Positions 12,392-22,370 of a stretch of 64,000 bases of DNA are shown here, in pieces. Positions within the stretch are counted from its first letter, which is position 1; each line of letters opens with the position of its first letter. Position numbers and translations under genes: made by a program. Source of the DNA: Penicillus capitatus. Its lineage: Eukaryota > Chlorophyta. The notes under the pieces are model-generated. The model did no database searches and was not told the origin of the DNA. It saw only the letters and a program-made list of their open reading frames with translations. The DNA lies in NCBI GenBank assembly GCA_965649825.1, contig OZ287713.1:62001-126000 (forward strand), given 5' to 3'.

Positions 12392-13963
12392 ATGCTGCCA
12401 AATAATAATGCAAATGAATACGACACATATCAGCGTCGTCTCATGCTGCGCGATAGAATTCAGGGATACTTAAAAACGGCCTTGCGTTACGAAGATGAAG
12501 AGACAAAAGCAAAGGCAATGTCGGTGATACCCTTTGAACGACTCCATTCCGAAGCACGCGATGCCAAAGAAATGGCGAAAGAGTTTGGTAACGGACAGGT
12601 GCTGGAGGACGAAGACTACCTCGTGGAAAGTCTGACCTACTGGTTCAAGGGAGAGTTCTTCGAGTGGGTGACATCGCCCTCATGCTGGAACTGCGGCCAG
12701 AACCAAACCCGAGCGATCCAGACAACATTGCCGACACCCGACGAAGCTCGACACGACGCCTCACGCGTTGAGGTGTATCAGTGCCTTCAATGTGGGGCAC
12801 AGATTCGTTTTCCGCGATACAATGACCCAGGAAAGCTCATGCAAACGCGCAGAGGGCGATGTGGGGAATGGGCGAATGCTTTTACATGTCTTTGTCGTTG
12901 TCTCGATATCGAAGCTCGATTCGTTGTTGATTGGACAGATCATGTTTGGACTGAGTATTACTCTCGGGCACGAGGACGGTGGATCCATGTTGACTGCTGC
13001 GAATGTGTAACGGACAAACCAAAGCTCTATGAAAAGGGATGGGGAAAGAAACTGAGTTATGTGTTGGCCTTTGACCGCTATGGCGCAGTTGATGTGACCC
13101 GGAGATATGTTATGGACTGGAATGCTACACTCAAGCGTCGGCGAGAAGTGGATGAAGGGACATTGGAGGCGATGCTGAAGGAGATCACTGCAGGACAACG
13201 GAAAAAACTATCGCCAGCTATGTTGCCGAAACTGAACGAACGAGACAAAGCAGAAAGAATAGAGTTCTTGAACAGCGATTCATCGAAGGATGAGAACGAG
13301 TCCTTACCTGGCCGAACGACAGGATCTGCGGAATGGAGACAACAGAGAGGAGAGAGCGGAACAGTATTACCTCAAAGAGCTCTGAGAATATCGACAGGTC
13401 GGTTCAGACGCATTCAGGTGTCCGATGCATCTGGAGTGGAGCAGTCACTTGCCGTTCTGGCTTCTGGAGAGAAAGCACCAGACGAAACGGTACAGCAGCT
13501 GTTCGATGGACGTCCAGATTCGAAGTGGCTGGACTTTGGTGGTGGAGGCCAGCAAGGGAGTGCATGGATCGAGCTGTGTCTGCCGAAGGATGTGGAGGGT
13601 TGGACGGTGACCCGTTACGCAATGGTCTCAGCGAATGATTGTCCTCAAAGAGATCCAGCAGAGTGGGAACTCCAAGGAATGGTCTGCGATTCGCCGATCG
13701 AGTGGAAGAGAGTAGATCACCGTGATGGCATCCGGTTTGAGAGCAGACATGAGAGGAAGGAATTCCAGATTGAAACGCGTTTGCCATGTCGCCGATACCG
13801 CCTGTGCATTTGGAGAACGCGAGATCCATCGTCTGCCGATGCTGTACAGCTGGCGCAGCTTGAATTGTTTCCAAACAAGGAAACCATCAAGACAGAGCCA
13901 TTGCAGCTGCCAGATCGAATGCAACAATTACTTGATCTTTACACGGGACGCAGTTCGTCTTAA
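12392..13963 (+). CDS. PNG1: peptide N-glycanase with C-terminal discoidin-like domain
   Basis: This enzyme removes N-glycans from misfolded glycoproteins exported from the ER. The single exon gives 523 residues from the in-frame ATG at 12392. A zinc-binding pair of CxxC motifs (SCWNCG and YQCLQCG) precedes a transglutaminase-type core. The catalytic cysteine is in GRCGEWANAF, the histidine in DHVWTEYYS and the aspartate in WIHVDCCE. The typical W-x-K-K-L-SYVLAF segment follows (WGKKLSYVLAFDRYG). The last 170 residues (FDGRPDSKWLDF, then GWTVTRYAMVSANDCPQRDPAEW, then CRRYRLCIWRTR) look like an F5/8 type C/discoidin-type beta-sandwich rather than the animal PAW domain. There is no PUB domain. 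No signal peptide; cytosolic. An earlier non-ATG start would overlap the neighbouring gene. Confidence 0.95.
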   Translation: MLPNNNANEYDTYQRRLMLRDRIQGYLKTALRYEDEETKAKAMSVIPFERLHSEARDAKEMAKEFGNGQVLEDEDYLVESLTYWFKGEFFEWVTSPSCWNCGQNQTRAIQTTLPTPDEARHDASRVEVYQCLQCGAQIRFPRYNDPGKLMQTRRGRCGEWANAFTCLCRCLDIEARFVVDWTDHVWTEYYSRARGRWIHVDCCECVTDKPKLYEKGWGKKLSYVLAFDRYGAVDVTRRYVMDWNATLKRRREVDEGTLEAMLKEITAGQRKKLSPAMLPKLNERDKAERIEFLNSDSSKDENESLPGRTTGSAEWRQQRGESGTVLPQRALRISTGRFRRIQVSDASGVEQSLAVLASGEKAPDETVQQLFDGRPDSKWLDFGGGGQQGSAWIELCLPKDVEGWTVTRYAMVSANDCPQRDPAEWELQGMVCDSPIEWKRVDHRDGIRFESRHERKEFQIETRLPCRRYRLCIWRTRDPSSADAVQLAQLELFPNKETIKTEPLQLPDRMQQLLDLYTGRSSS

Positions 13964-14512
13964 ATGCATTGGTTCGGACGAACATCAGTGTAATTGACGA
14001 ACAATCTTGTCGGTGGCCTGTCTTGATACACCGGCACGGCAACATGGTTCTTCTGGTTGTACAGCGTCGATGTTGCACTCGTTTGTTTCATACGTCTTAG
14101 GAAACCATTGGTCAAGAGTTACAACCTTAGTGCCCATAAATTCCAACCTTTGCAGCAGAGTGTTTTTTTGGTTTAATTGCTTTTACATCTCCATTTTAGT
14201 AAGATCAGGAGAGCGGCCAACAGTTAGTGTAACAATCAATGTAACATGTCCACAAGGACCACACATTAGCAAGAAGAAACGGAGAGAGGTGAGGTGGTGA
14301 GGTGAGGTGAGGTGATGAGGTGTTTCCATGGGGTGCACTAGTAGTAAGAAGAAAGGTACGGATTGGTAACACCATGTAGTCGAGCGTAGCATACGGGGTC
14401 TTCCGTTCTACAAACAGCTTCTCGTGTAATGTCTTGGAAATGCATACTTTCACATTTCGGCTCGGGATCCACTTATGCAGAGGCTGTCCGGATTGGTCGC
14501 GCTTCCTGCGAT
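13964..14512. other. intergenic, possible minus-strand 3' exon
   Basis: Nothing here could be assigned firmly. A minus-strand frame at about 14340-14500 (LHKWIPSRNVKVCISKTLHEKLF) could be a further exon of the coiled-coil gene upstream. The remainder is AT-richer and contains the ggtga array listed separately. Confidence 0.3.
14286..14321 (+). repeat. ggtga simple repeat
   Basis: A short run of gaggtgaggtggtgaggtg-type pentamers, imperfect, about 36 nt. It is noncoding and probably slippage-derived. Confidence 0.7.
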
Positions 14513-15406
14513 TCAATCTGTGCGGGGCCGCGAGGTGCAATTCTTGAAGTTCAACAGCCATCGGGCGGCATTTTGATTGGCGATAGCAGCAATAGCCGCT
14601 TCAGCTTCGATGTCTGTGTCCACATTGGTAATGACGACGGAGGTCTTGTCTTTGGTAGACGAGAAGTACGGGTCATTAACTTCGAAGGTGCCGATGCCGT
14701 CCAACTCCAGACTCCAACTGGCGTCACCGCAGTCCAAGCTTCGGTCGAGCGCTGTCTCGAACGTCTTAAGCTGTTCGGCCCGGATTTGCACGTAGAATCT
14801 GCAACCGTGATCTGCCCGGATGTCCTCTATGTATTCCTTCAAGTTTAGAATCTTCAGCTTTCGTTCCAGACTGATGCCGAGTTGGCGGAACGACGGGCGT
14901 TCTCCCTTCAGGGTCGCTGGTCAGAGGTGGAAGCTTCGTTCATCGCATCTTATCTGGGCCTTGATCGCTTGGGTTTGCTTGCGAATCTCGCAGGTTTGGC
15001 CGATGTGTTGCTTCTGGAGGGAGATGGTGTTGAGGGCGTCCCCTGCGGCATGGTCGAGCAGGCGGCGTCGCAGTATGAGCGGGTCGTGGTTGCTGGCACT
15101 TGGCTGGCCTTGGGAGTTGGGGGAATCGGCTGAGAGGTCTGGGAGTATGAGACCAGGGAACGATGGAATCTGAGGCAGGTCTGTTTCTCATCGAGACGGT
15201 TGGTGGCTTGTTGGCAGAAGCCTCGGCGCACTATCTGGTCGGTTGGGAAGATCTCGAGGAGGGATGACAGGTTGCTCTGCATGTCGGCGAGGTCTTGGGC
15301 GAGCGCTAGCAAGAGATCCGAGGGGTGGTCGTTGCTTGGTTGCGGACGATCTGTAAGAGACAGGACGGCTGTTGCTGCGACACAATCGATGATGCAAAAG
15401 ATCTAA
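14513..15406 (-). CDS. coiled-coil protein of unknown function
   Basis: The minus strand holds at least two long coding-like blocks. The first (about 15370-15240) reads LLLALAQDLADMQSNLSSLLEIFPTDQI. After a likely 66-nt intron it continues as DPLILRRRLLDHAAGDALNTISLQ. The second block (about 14910-14513) reads LGISLERKLKILNLKEYIEDI, then FETALDRSLD, then TSVVITNVDTDIEAEAAIAAI. The two lie in the same frame but are separated by one TGA near 14920. A GC-AG intron starting gcaagc would remove it and keep the frame. The helical first half and mixed alpha/beta C-terminal half recall small kinetochore or tethering subunits (Spc24/Spc25 type), but I cannot establish a family. The 5' exon is not located. 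Confidence 0.45.
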
Positions 15407-16547
15407 CGTAGTATTTACAGATAATCATCATCATTTAAAGGGATTATAGTGGCAGTGCATAACGCATATCAGCCACTTGAGTATTTACAGATAAGCAACA
15501 CGAGTTAATAAATTAGTGTCAAAAGGAAATTTCGGATGGGTGTATCATAACGGTTTCCGCCCCGCGGGCTGAATACGTCGCCAGCTTCGCGATGTGACGG
15601 TGGTCCGCGTGGATCAAAGGAATTTAGCTGACGTGTATAATAATAACGTTGGCGGTTTTACATGACTTTTGTTTGTTTAAACATATCAGCCATGCAGGGT
15701 GTCGTTTAGGGCCCTAGTAAGCAGTCCACCCTGGTAACTGCCAACTGCCAAAAACCATCTTGTTATGAAGTACTAGCTGACGTGTATGCCTATTCTCTAG
15801 CATCTGCTTTTGCTAAGTTCTCGTTCTTTCATTTGGCGCCGCGGCATTTGTTGCAAGCGTAGTGCCGCCGATTGACTTTGGCGCCCAATTGGCAGAAACA
15901 GGAGGAAAGAACGAACGGCGGAAGAAACGTCGACGACTTGATTCACCGACGCCGAAGACAGACTTGATCTCAGACCTCTAAAACGGCGACAGGAAACGCG
16001 AATCGCCGAAAGAGCGACGGTTGTGAGAAATGAAAGCATCAAGCAAGTCTCTGTCTCAATCGCGAATACAGATGAAAGCTTGGAGAAACACGAATGGAGA
16101 GAAAACTGTCCGTCTTGTGCAGATACGCCGCTCTCCGATAACAGATCCTTATGATCTCGATCTCCGAGGCCTCTGATATACAAGACATCTGGATGTATGC
16201 ATCGCCCTCTGCTTTGAAGTATAGACTTCGTTTGGCGACTCTTATCTCTGTGTTGGTAAAATGCTGTCTGCCGATCGCTTCGGCGACAAGAGCAGGTCTC
16301 TCCTAAGAGTTGTGGGCAGAATCCCTACAGAGATGAGCGACCTACTTCCTGTAATAACGCCAATCACTCCACAATGGGCAGCCTGGAGACGGCGATCCAC
16401 AACGACAGCCCAAGAGTGTCTCCTTTCCGGACAAGAGCGTCCTTAGTGTTCGGGCATTAAAATCTCGAACGTCTTCGTCATGAAATGCACAAGAATGAAA
16501 CAAATTGTTCTTCGCAGGTCCATCCTTCAGAATTTTGCAGATCCCTT
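15407..16547. other. gene-poor stretch with one candidate exon
   Basis: The first 450 nt are noncoding and contain several short direct repeats (see findings). On the plus strand 15937-16153 is open between two TGA codons and encodes a coding-like segment (DLRPLKRRQETRIAERA, then ANTDESLEKHEWRENCPSC) that may be an exon of a small unrecognised gene. A short plus-strand frame at 16261-16446 (MLSADRFGDKSRSLLRVV) has no other support. Confidence 0.3.
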
Positions 16548-18666
16548 TCACTTATAGCTTTCTAGGGTGATGGCCGACTTCTTGGTCGGCTGATACCCCC
16601 ACAGCCTCTGGCTGATGATCTGATCTCGCACCAGGTTTGGCACCAGGGCTTCCCACTCCTCCGTTCCCTGCGCACTATCACCGTCACTTACACAGATCTC
16701 TTCGCGGCTTCTACCTTCTGAATGCTCTCCACGACTTGCTTGGAGACATCCCCCGTCGACAGAACCTTCTGGTCGTACGTGTCGATGGGTACAATCGTCC
16801 CGCGCTGGTAGATGTAGTCATACAGCAGCTGCACGGCTAGAGCACTTGGCATCGAAACGGATTGCGCCTTGCACAGCGACGGCCTTACATGGATCGACCT
16901 TGATGTCTTTGGCAGTGATCAGCTTCCCGGTTGATTGATCGACGGTCGGGTACACGTAGAGCTTCTGATCGAACTTGAGCAGCCGGCCAAAGTTCTCGAG
17001 GATACCGCCCGGCAGGTCCTTGTAGTACGTAGGATTGAAGAGCTCCTTGATGGCGGGGACGCCCAAAGCGATAACTATGGCCTTCTCCGAGTAGCGACGC
17101 ATGTAGGCCGCGAGGCTGAAGTATCGCTGAAAGCTGGAGAGCATAACGATGTAGCCCATCGAACTCAGCGCCTCGATGCGCGTGACAAACCCGGCCTCGT
17201 CCACCCCTGCACACCAGAGAGTGAGAAACGGCTGCGTAAGATGGAGTGAAGGCACCGATCTCGGATGTCCAGTCCAGGAGATCGCCGCTGTCCATCATGT
17301 CCTTCGTCGTCATCTCCAGCACGACCTCCGTGTCCTCGCGGTAGACGCAGCTCTCATAGGGAGTCAATGCGTCTTCAGGATTGCAGAAGAACTGCGAAGC
17401 GGCACTCATCAGCATATCGTTGTGGAGCAGAGTGAATGGCCTGAACACATCTCTCTGGAGATCCGTGTGCACAGAAGAGTCCACCTGAAACGTCCACGAA
17501 GCATGAGCACGTTCTTCTTGTACAACACTTCCTGGGGGATCATTGGATCGCCGGAAGGGTTGAAGATTGCTGCGTCTGCCAAGCCGTACTGCACTAGACG
17601 CAGGGACACCAGTCTCTTGTCCACCTTCTCGAAATCAGCTCCTGCAAAGTGCATCGCATCGATCTCTATCTGATCTCGGTTCAAATCGTCCAGCAACTCC
17701 TACGGCAGAACGGACTCGTGCATTTGACGAGCTCTCTGTCTTCTGCACCTTGATCATGTTGTAGGGATCTTCGTGATGTGTCAGAGCTGCGTGGATAAGG
17801 TTGACGCCGAGGATGCCGAGCGACTCCTGCTGCTGTTGGGCTGTCGGTTCTAGCATCCGGCAGTGAATCATGACAGAACAGGGTTCTTTTTTGGGCGCCC
17901 CCTGATACTTGATGCCCAACCATCCGTGGCATTCATTGTCCCGTTTGTACGCTTTGGCCACCACCGTGTCGGCAAAGGCGAAGAACTGTGTGTTGTCTCC
18001 ACGATCGTTGTTCAGCGTCAACTGGCATTGCAGGAATTCGTATTCCAGCATGGATTCCAACCTCTCCCTTGTCACATATCGCTTGCTGCGGCCATACATA
18101 CTATCTGATATCGTCATGTCATAGGCCGAGACAGACTTGGCCACCTGACAGACCACTGACCCTTTCGAGGAGACATACTCTTTTGCATCAATGGCTCACT
18201 GTTCCGGCGGCTCCTCCCACATAAAAGAACCAGCGTGCGACCTCCTGTCCAGCGCCGATTTCGGCGAGTGTTCCATACCATTTGGTGTTGAGATTGATGT
18301 CCAATGCCTTTGTAAACGTCACATCATCTCAGCGTCGCCTCTTGCTCTCACTTTTTTGGCAGTCTTGGAAAATCGGCGATCCTCTCCGCTGCCAGAATCC
18401 GTCGAGGAAGCGTTGGCCTGGGTACAGCGCCGAGGGTGAGCGCATTTGTCCATGTCTCATGAGATCAGGACTTGAATAGGCGATCGTTCCGTCACCGGGG
18501 CGCCACGCAGCTCGACGTGTGGTGACGTTCGGCGTCGCAGACATAGCCCACCCTGCCAGGAACGCCGGTATTTGTCGATGCTTCCTTTCCGCGTCGCATC
18601 GAAGACCGACGACGCCGTCGACGGTAAGACGACGCGGTGAGCGACGACGGATTTAACGCGATGCAT
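16548..18666 (-). CDS. cyanobacterial/plastid-type conserved protein, function unknown
   Basis: The protein belongs to a family of about 500 residues found in cyanobacteria and photosynthetic eukaryotes, often loosely annotated as a nicotinate-metabolism or TonB-box protein; its function is not established. Exons 18327-18200, 18144-17749, 17699-17485, 17440-17256, 17206-16889, 16836-16715 and 16667-16548 are in phase through GT-AG introns of 44-55 nt. Landmarks are DVTFTKALDINLNTKWYGT, LAEIGAGQEVARWFF, VGGAAGTVAKSVSAYDMT, LLDDLNRDQIEIDAM, NDMLMSAASQFF, LSSMGYIVMLSSFQRYF and LPGGILENFGRLLK. The N-terminus is uncertain: ATG 18666 gives a basic Ser/Val-rich leader suitable as a plastid transit peptide, while ATG 18544 is shorter, and the first intron would be only 24 nt. 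It is divergent from the ASCH gene. A plastid location is inferred. Confidence 0.75.
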
Positions 18667-18685
18667 TGTATTGGCAAACGCGCAA

Positions 18686-19269
18686 ATGCAAAAGATAACG
18701 ACAATGAACGAATCCCAGCGCGCTCTTTCACTTCATCAGCCATGGGCTTCGCTCCTCGTCCACGGCATCAAACGCGTCGAAGGGCGTCACTGGAGGACGG
18801 AGTTCAGAGGACGCCTCTGGATTCATGCCACAAACAGGAAACCGGATCCCGAAGTCGTGACGCAACTTGAGAACCTCTACCGAGTCATCTTCGCGATGGA
18901 GGGGCAGTCGGAGATTCAGTTCCCTGACTACCCACAGGGTGTCCTCGTTGGCTGTGTGGATGTTGTCGATTGCCGTACAGCTTCGGAAGTGGAAAGATCG
19001 CCAACGGTGCCTCAGAATCTCAAACTGGAGGTGTGATCTCGAATACCCGTTGTTTGTTCGTGCATGACCGTTGGTTGTTGTGCATGAAGGTGGGGACCTA
19101 TCCTATATGCTTTCTATGTGATCGGGCAATGCATCTTAAAGATCCCATTAAGCTACGTGGATATCCGAAGTTTTGGAACGTTCCGAAAGAGATTGCGGCC
19201 GAAGCTGAAGGAAAACTGAGACAAGCGGAGCTCGTTAACCCGTCATTTCGTTGGGCACATGTCGAATAA
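18686..19269 (+). CDS. ASCH-domain protein (TRIP4/ASC-1 C-terminus-like)
   Basis: Exons 18686-19030 and 19090-19269 join in phase 0 across a 59-nt intron into 174 residues. The ASCH fold is clear: SLHQPWASLLVHGIKRVEGR at the start, GRLWIHATNRKPDPE, FPDYPQGVLVGCVDVVDC, and the closing strand PIKLRGYPKFWNVPKEI. It closely resembles the C-terminal ASCH domain of TRIP4/ASC-1 but lacks that protein's zinc finger. ASCH domains belong to the PUA superfamily and bind nucleic acid, so an RNA-associated role is likely. The start is the ATG before MNESQRALSLHQPW. It lies only 19 nt from the most upstream possible start of the divergent neighbour. Confidence 0.9.
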
Positions 19270-20903
19270 GGCTAAGAGTGAGAAACGGAGGTCCCGTATG
19301 TGCAATGACAGCGCATTTGATAGATACGCAATGCATACACAGTATATGTCTTGCACACATCGCCCTACCTGCTCGATTTTAGGAATCGCGCCTCGTCAAT
19401 ACCTTTGACGAGGTTGCTAGATAAGGGCGTCTCGGAAACCTAAACCGAGTGCCGTCGTCTCAATCTGCACCGACCTGCTTCGGAAGGTTATCTGCAGATT
19501 CGATGAAAGACGCGCTTCGTAAGTTCCAGGCATCTGCAGCTAACCGCGTTGCTGACGCTAGATACGCCAACCTTCACGTTTCACGATGTCTCCCGCGTGC
19601 GGTCTCTTGATTTCGTCGCGTTCGGGAATATGTTTGGCGCACCGCGCGTGATGGATGCGATCGTCGACATCTTATGAATGGTGCCGCCCGCGTTCGTGTT
19701 GTGGTATGAACACTCCGCCATCGCTATCTGCGTGCGTTCGCAGCACTCGGGGCGCCATTTTGATTTCCGTTTCATTGTTCTCTCGAAGCGCCAAGCAGTT
19801 TCAACAATTTTACTGTACTTCGATGGGGACGCCTCCGCGGTCGCAGCGTACGGATTGGCGGATCCTATGGATCATGGCACGTTATCGCAAACTGATTTCA
19901 ATGTGCTGCATTACAAGAAACGTCGTTGCCGCTGCCTTTAACGTACTGCGTCCTCAAAACCGGCGAAGCCTCGATAGCACCGTTTCTACGATGTGATTGA
20001 AAACGGAATGCGTTTCGAGGTTTCTCGAGTTGGGACGTGGCGAACGTCTCGCGGCAGATGTGACGGATCCCTTTCTTTTTCTCTCGACTGTCTTCGACGG
20101 CCATCACGCACAACGCCTCACGCATCTGCGAAAACATCGAACTCAGAGGGACGCTACGAGGACCGAGATTTCGGCCAAAGCGCGTGAGACACAAGATACC
20201 GTTGCGTCAATTCACGACCTCATCTCTATCAGCCAATGGGCACCAGGCTTACTGGATCTTTCGTGGTTGACGAGATCACGACCCTTCGTGAATTGTGAAG
20301 TCATCGCACGATGTATGACAGTCACAGTGGTGTATTCCTGAAAGCGCAATCAATGCCAACGGACGAGAGGGCCACGTGTTACAAACTGTTTCCCTCGGTA
20401 GTCAACACTCATCAATCACAGCATGGTGTCACGTTTCATCGGCTCTTCTCACTACCCACTTATTCCCTGCCCTTAGAAACAGGCAGTCAGTCCCATTGTC
20501 TTCGCTTCGCATGCGTCGAACGCAGCATCGTTGTCGGCCGAGCACGCTGTCTCGTTGTTCTTCACTGCGAATACCCTCCTGAACAATGGATGGAGCTTTT
20601 CGCATGGTATGGGCCGCGTGTCGCCTTCTTTTCTCCATGACACGACACGGATTGCCGAAATACGGCGTCTTTTCGTGAGAAAACCTGTAGAAGACTGTAA
20701 CCATGCGTACTCTACTACAGAACGCAGTCTATCCGTCGTTTAGCATATAGTGACAAATCGCCCTAGCTCGTGTGGACATAACATCTCGACAGTTTCCATG
20801 CTTCGACTTTTTCCGTCTGGCTAAGATTGCCGTAACACAGTTAAGACGAAATAAACATTTCCAACGTTTTGCAGTGCACGTAGAGTCACCGTCTGTCAGA
20901 CAA
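19270..20903. other. unresolved stretch, probably part of one plus-strand gene
   Basis: Plus-strand open segments with protein-like composition occur at about 19680-19940 (VSTILLYFDGDASAVAAYGLAD), 19990-20300 (LISISQWAPGLLDLSWL) and 20350-20740 (HAVSLFFTANTLLNNGWSF). The frames change between them, which fits a multi-exon gene, but I could not place splice sites with confidence or recognise a family. Confidence 0.3.
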
Positions 20904-21185
20904 ATGAACAGCGGACTAGAGGCTTTCTTTTGTGGCGTCAACATGGATGTGACCAAAGACGCGCCTCGCGCCGGCGACATTCCGCTGTTTTGTGCATGTC
21001 TGGCGTTCAGTCTTGGCTGTTGGTTGTGGTACGAGAGGTCAGTCGCGGCCCGTTCTGCCGCTTTCCGCGTAAAAGGTGAAGGGCGAACGATGTGGCTGCC
21101 CATCTGTGCGCTGTCCGGCTATGCGCTGTTGTTTGTCGGATACGCCGTTAAGGAGAACGCATGTCTTCCTCTGGAGATCTTTTAG
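20904..21185 (+). CDS. small membrane protein, unknown
   Basis: An uninterrupted frame of 93 residues from ATG 20904, or 80 from ATG 20943. Two hydrophobic segments (LFCACLAFSLGCWLWYE and LPICALSGYALLFVGYAV) are separated by a basic loop, giving a hairpin in the membrane with both ends on the same side. There is no cleavable signal. I recognise no family. The upstream ORF extension to 20772 lacks an ATG. Confidence 0.5.
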   Translation: MNSGLEAFFCGVNMDVTKDAPRAGDIPLFCACLAFSLGCWLWYERSVAARSAAFRVKGEGRTMWLPICALSGYALLFVGYAVKENACLPLEIF

Positions 21186-21568
21186 TCACCGAGTCGCAGA
21201 AGAGGCAATAAAACGGGAAATGGACCTGAAGCATCTTCCTCTCCCAAGCTCCGGTTCAATACGTGGGCAATTCTAGCCAAACAGCATTACTGTTTCTCCC
21301 TTATGTTTCCTGTGTCGTCTGGAACGAGGTCTGGCAACTGTAATGTATCGCAGAGGCATTTACTCAAGGGGCAATGTGCAATCATCGTGCATTGATAATA
21401 AAGCAGGATGAAGCAGCGCCCAGAATGTTCGACGTCTGCATCTCCTGTATGCGAATTCCGAACGTTCTCGAAACTGTAATGTTCCACTTTCAGATGTACC
21501 CAGAAACGTCATCGGCATAGGCATTCCCTCTAAGGACACAGAAAGCCATCGCTTTCTCCCTCGACCAC
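21186..21568. other. intergenic
   Basis: The 3' flanks of two convergent genes. I see no coding frame or repeat. Confidence 0.5.
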
Positions 21569-22295
21569 TTAGCTGTAGTACTTAAGCATGGATTTGGACT
21601 TGATGTCGAGCATGGCTTCCTGAACGGCACCCGGCTTCACGGCAGGTATCCCAACTCCCAAACACGAACAGATGCCTTTGACTTTGTCCAAGTAAGTCAC
21701 TGTCACTGTCCCCTGCGATGTGACAGCGCGAAGGTGAGGATAGACGAGGGTAAGGGGATGGCGGCCGTACATAGCTCTCCGAGACTGTATCCCGCGTTCG
21801 CATCTTGTCCGATGTTGTCGAGTGTCCTTCACTGACACCTGTATCTCTCTCCGTGCCTTCGGGAAGGTAAGGGACATCTGTTGTGGATGGATGACGCGGA
21901 TAGGGTCTTAGTTCTTCATATCTGATGCCCTCCAGCAGTCACAATAGTTAAGCGCCAGACATCGGGCGGCATACCCATGGGCATAGGTGCATCGTTCATC
22001 GTAGGGACATCGTCCAAGCGTCGCGTATTTTTCACAGAGTTTTGTCTTGTAGAAATCTTTTGGGCCTTCTTTCATCTCTCGCCATCTCTGAGGCCCCTCC
22101 ATTGGAGCCATACCGAGAGCGCCCTCGCCTCCTACCTTCATCTCTGTCGACCCCGGGACATCGTGAGCAAATTTGCATCGATCTCCGAAAGCACAGCGAC
22201 CGTCTCGCCGCCAACTACACAACACCCAACACGTCACATCGAATCCACTCGCAAGGCACACGCTTGTTGCAGATCCCTTGACGCGGAAAGTTCAT
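21569..22295 (-). CDS. tandem CCCH zinc-finger protein (TIS11-type)
   Basis: Two C3H1 fingers are visible. The second is a textbook C-x8-C-x5-C-x3-H finger with its lead-in (FYKTKLCEKYATLGRCPYDE, then RCTYAHG). The first is RDGRCAFGDRCKFAH, whose first cysteine comes from an upstream exon (MNFPRQGICNK, ATG 22295) after an intron ending near 22215. The fingers bind AU-rich RNA in the TTP/ZFP36 family and usually promote mRNA decay. A third exon (about 21875-21569) codes a Ser/Pro-rich tail whose reading frame is uncertain: two frames are open. The gene is divergent from VPS45 with 75 nt between start codons. Confidence 0.75.
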
Positions 22296-22370
22296 CGTCC
22301 CTCTCGATGTCGTACGATTCTTATCCCTCCCTCATCCGATGATGCATCTGACGCTCCATTGTCGTCATCG
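22296..22370. promoter_or_regulatory. probable bidirectional promoter
   Basis: The 75-nt gap between the start codons of the divergent CCCH and VPS45 genes. No specific elements are recognised. Confidence 0.35.
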
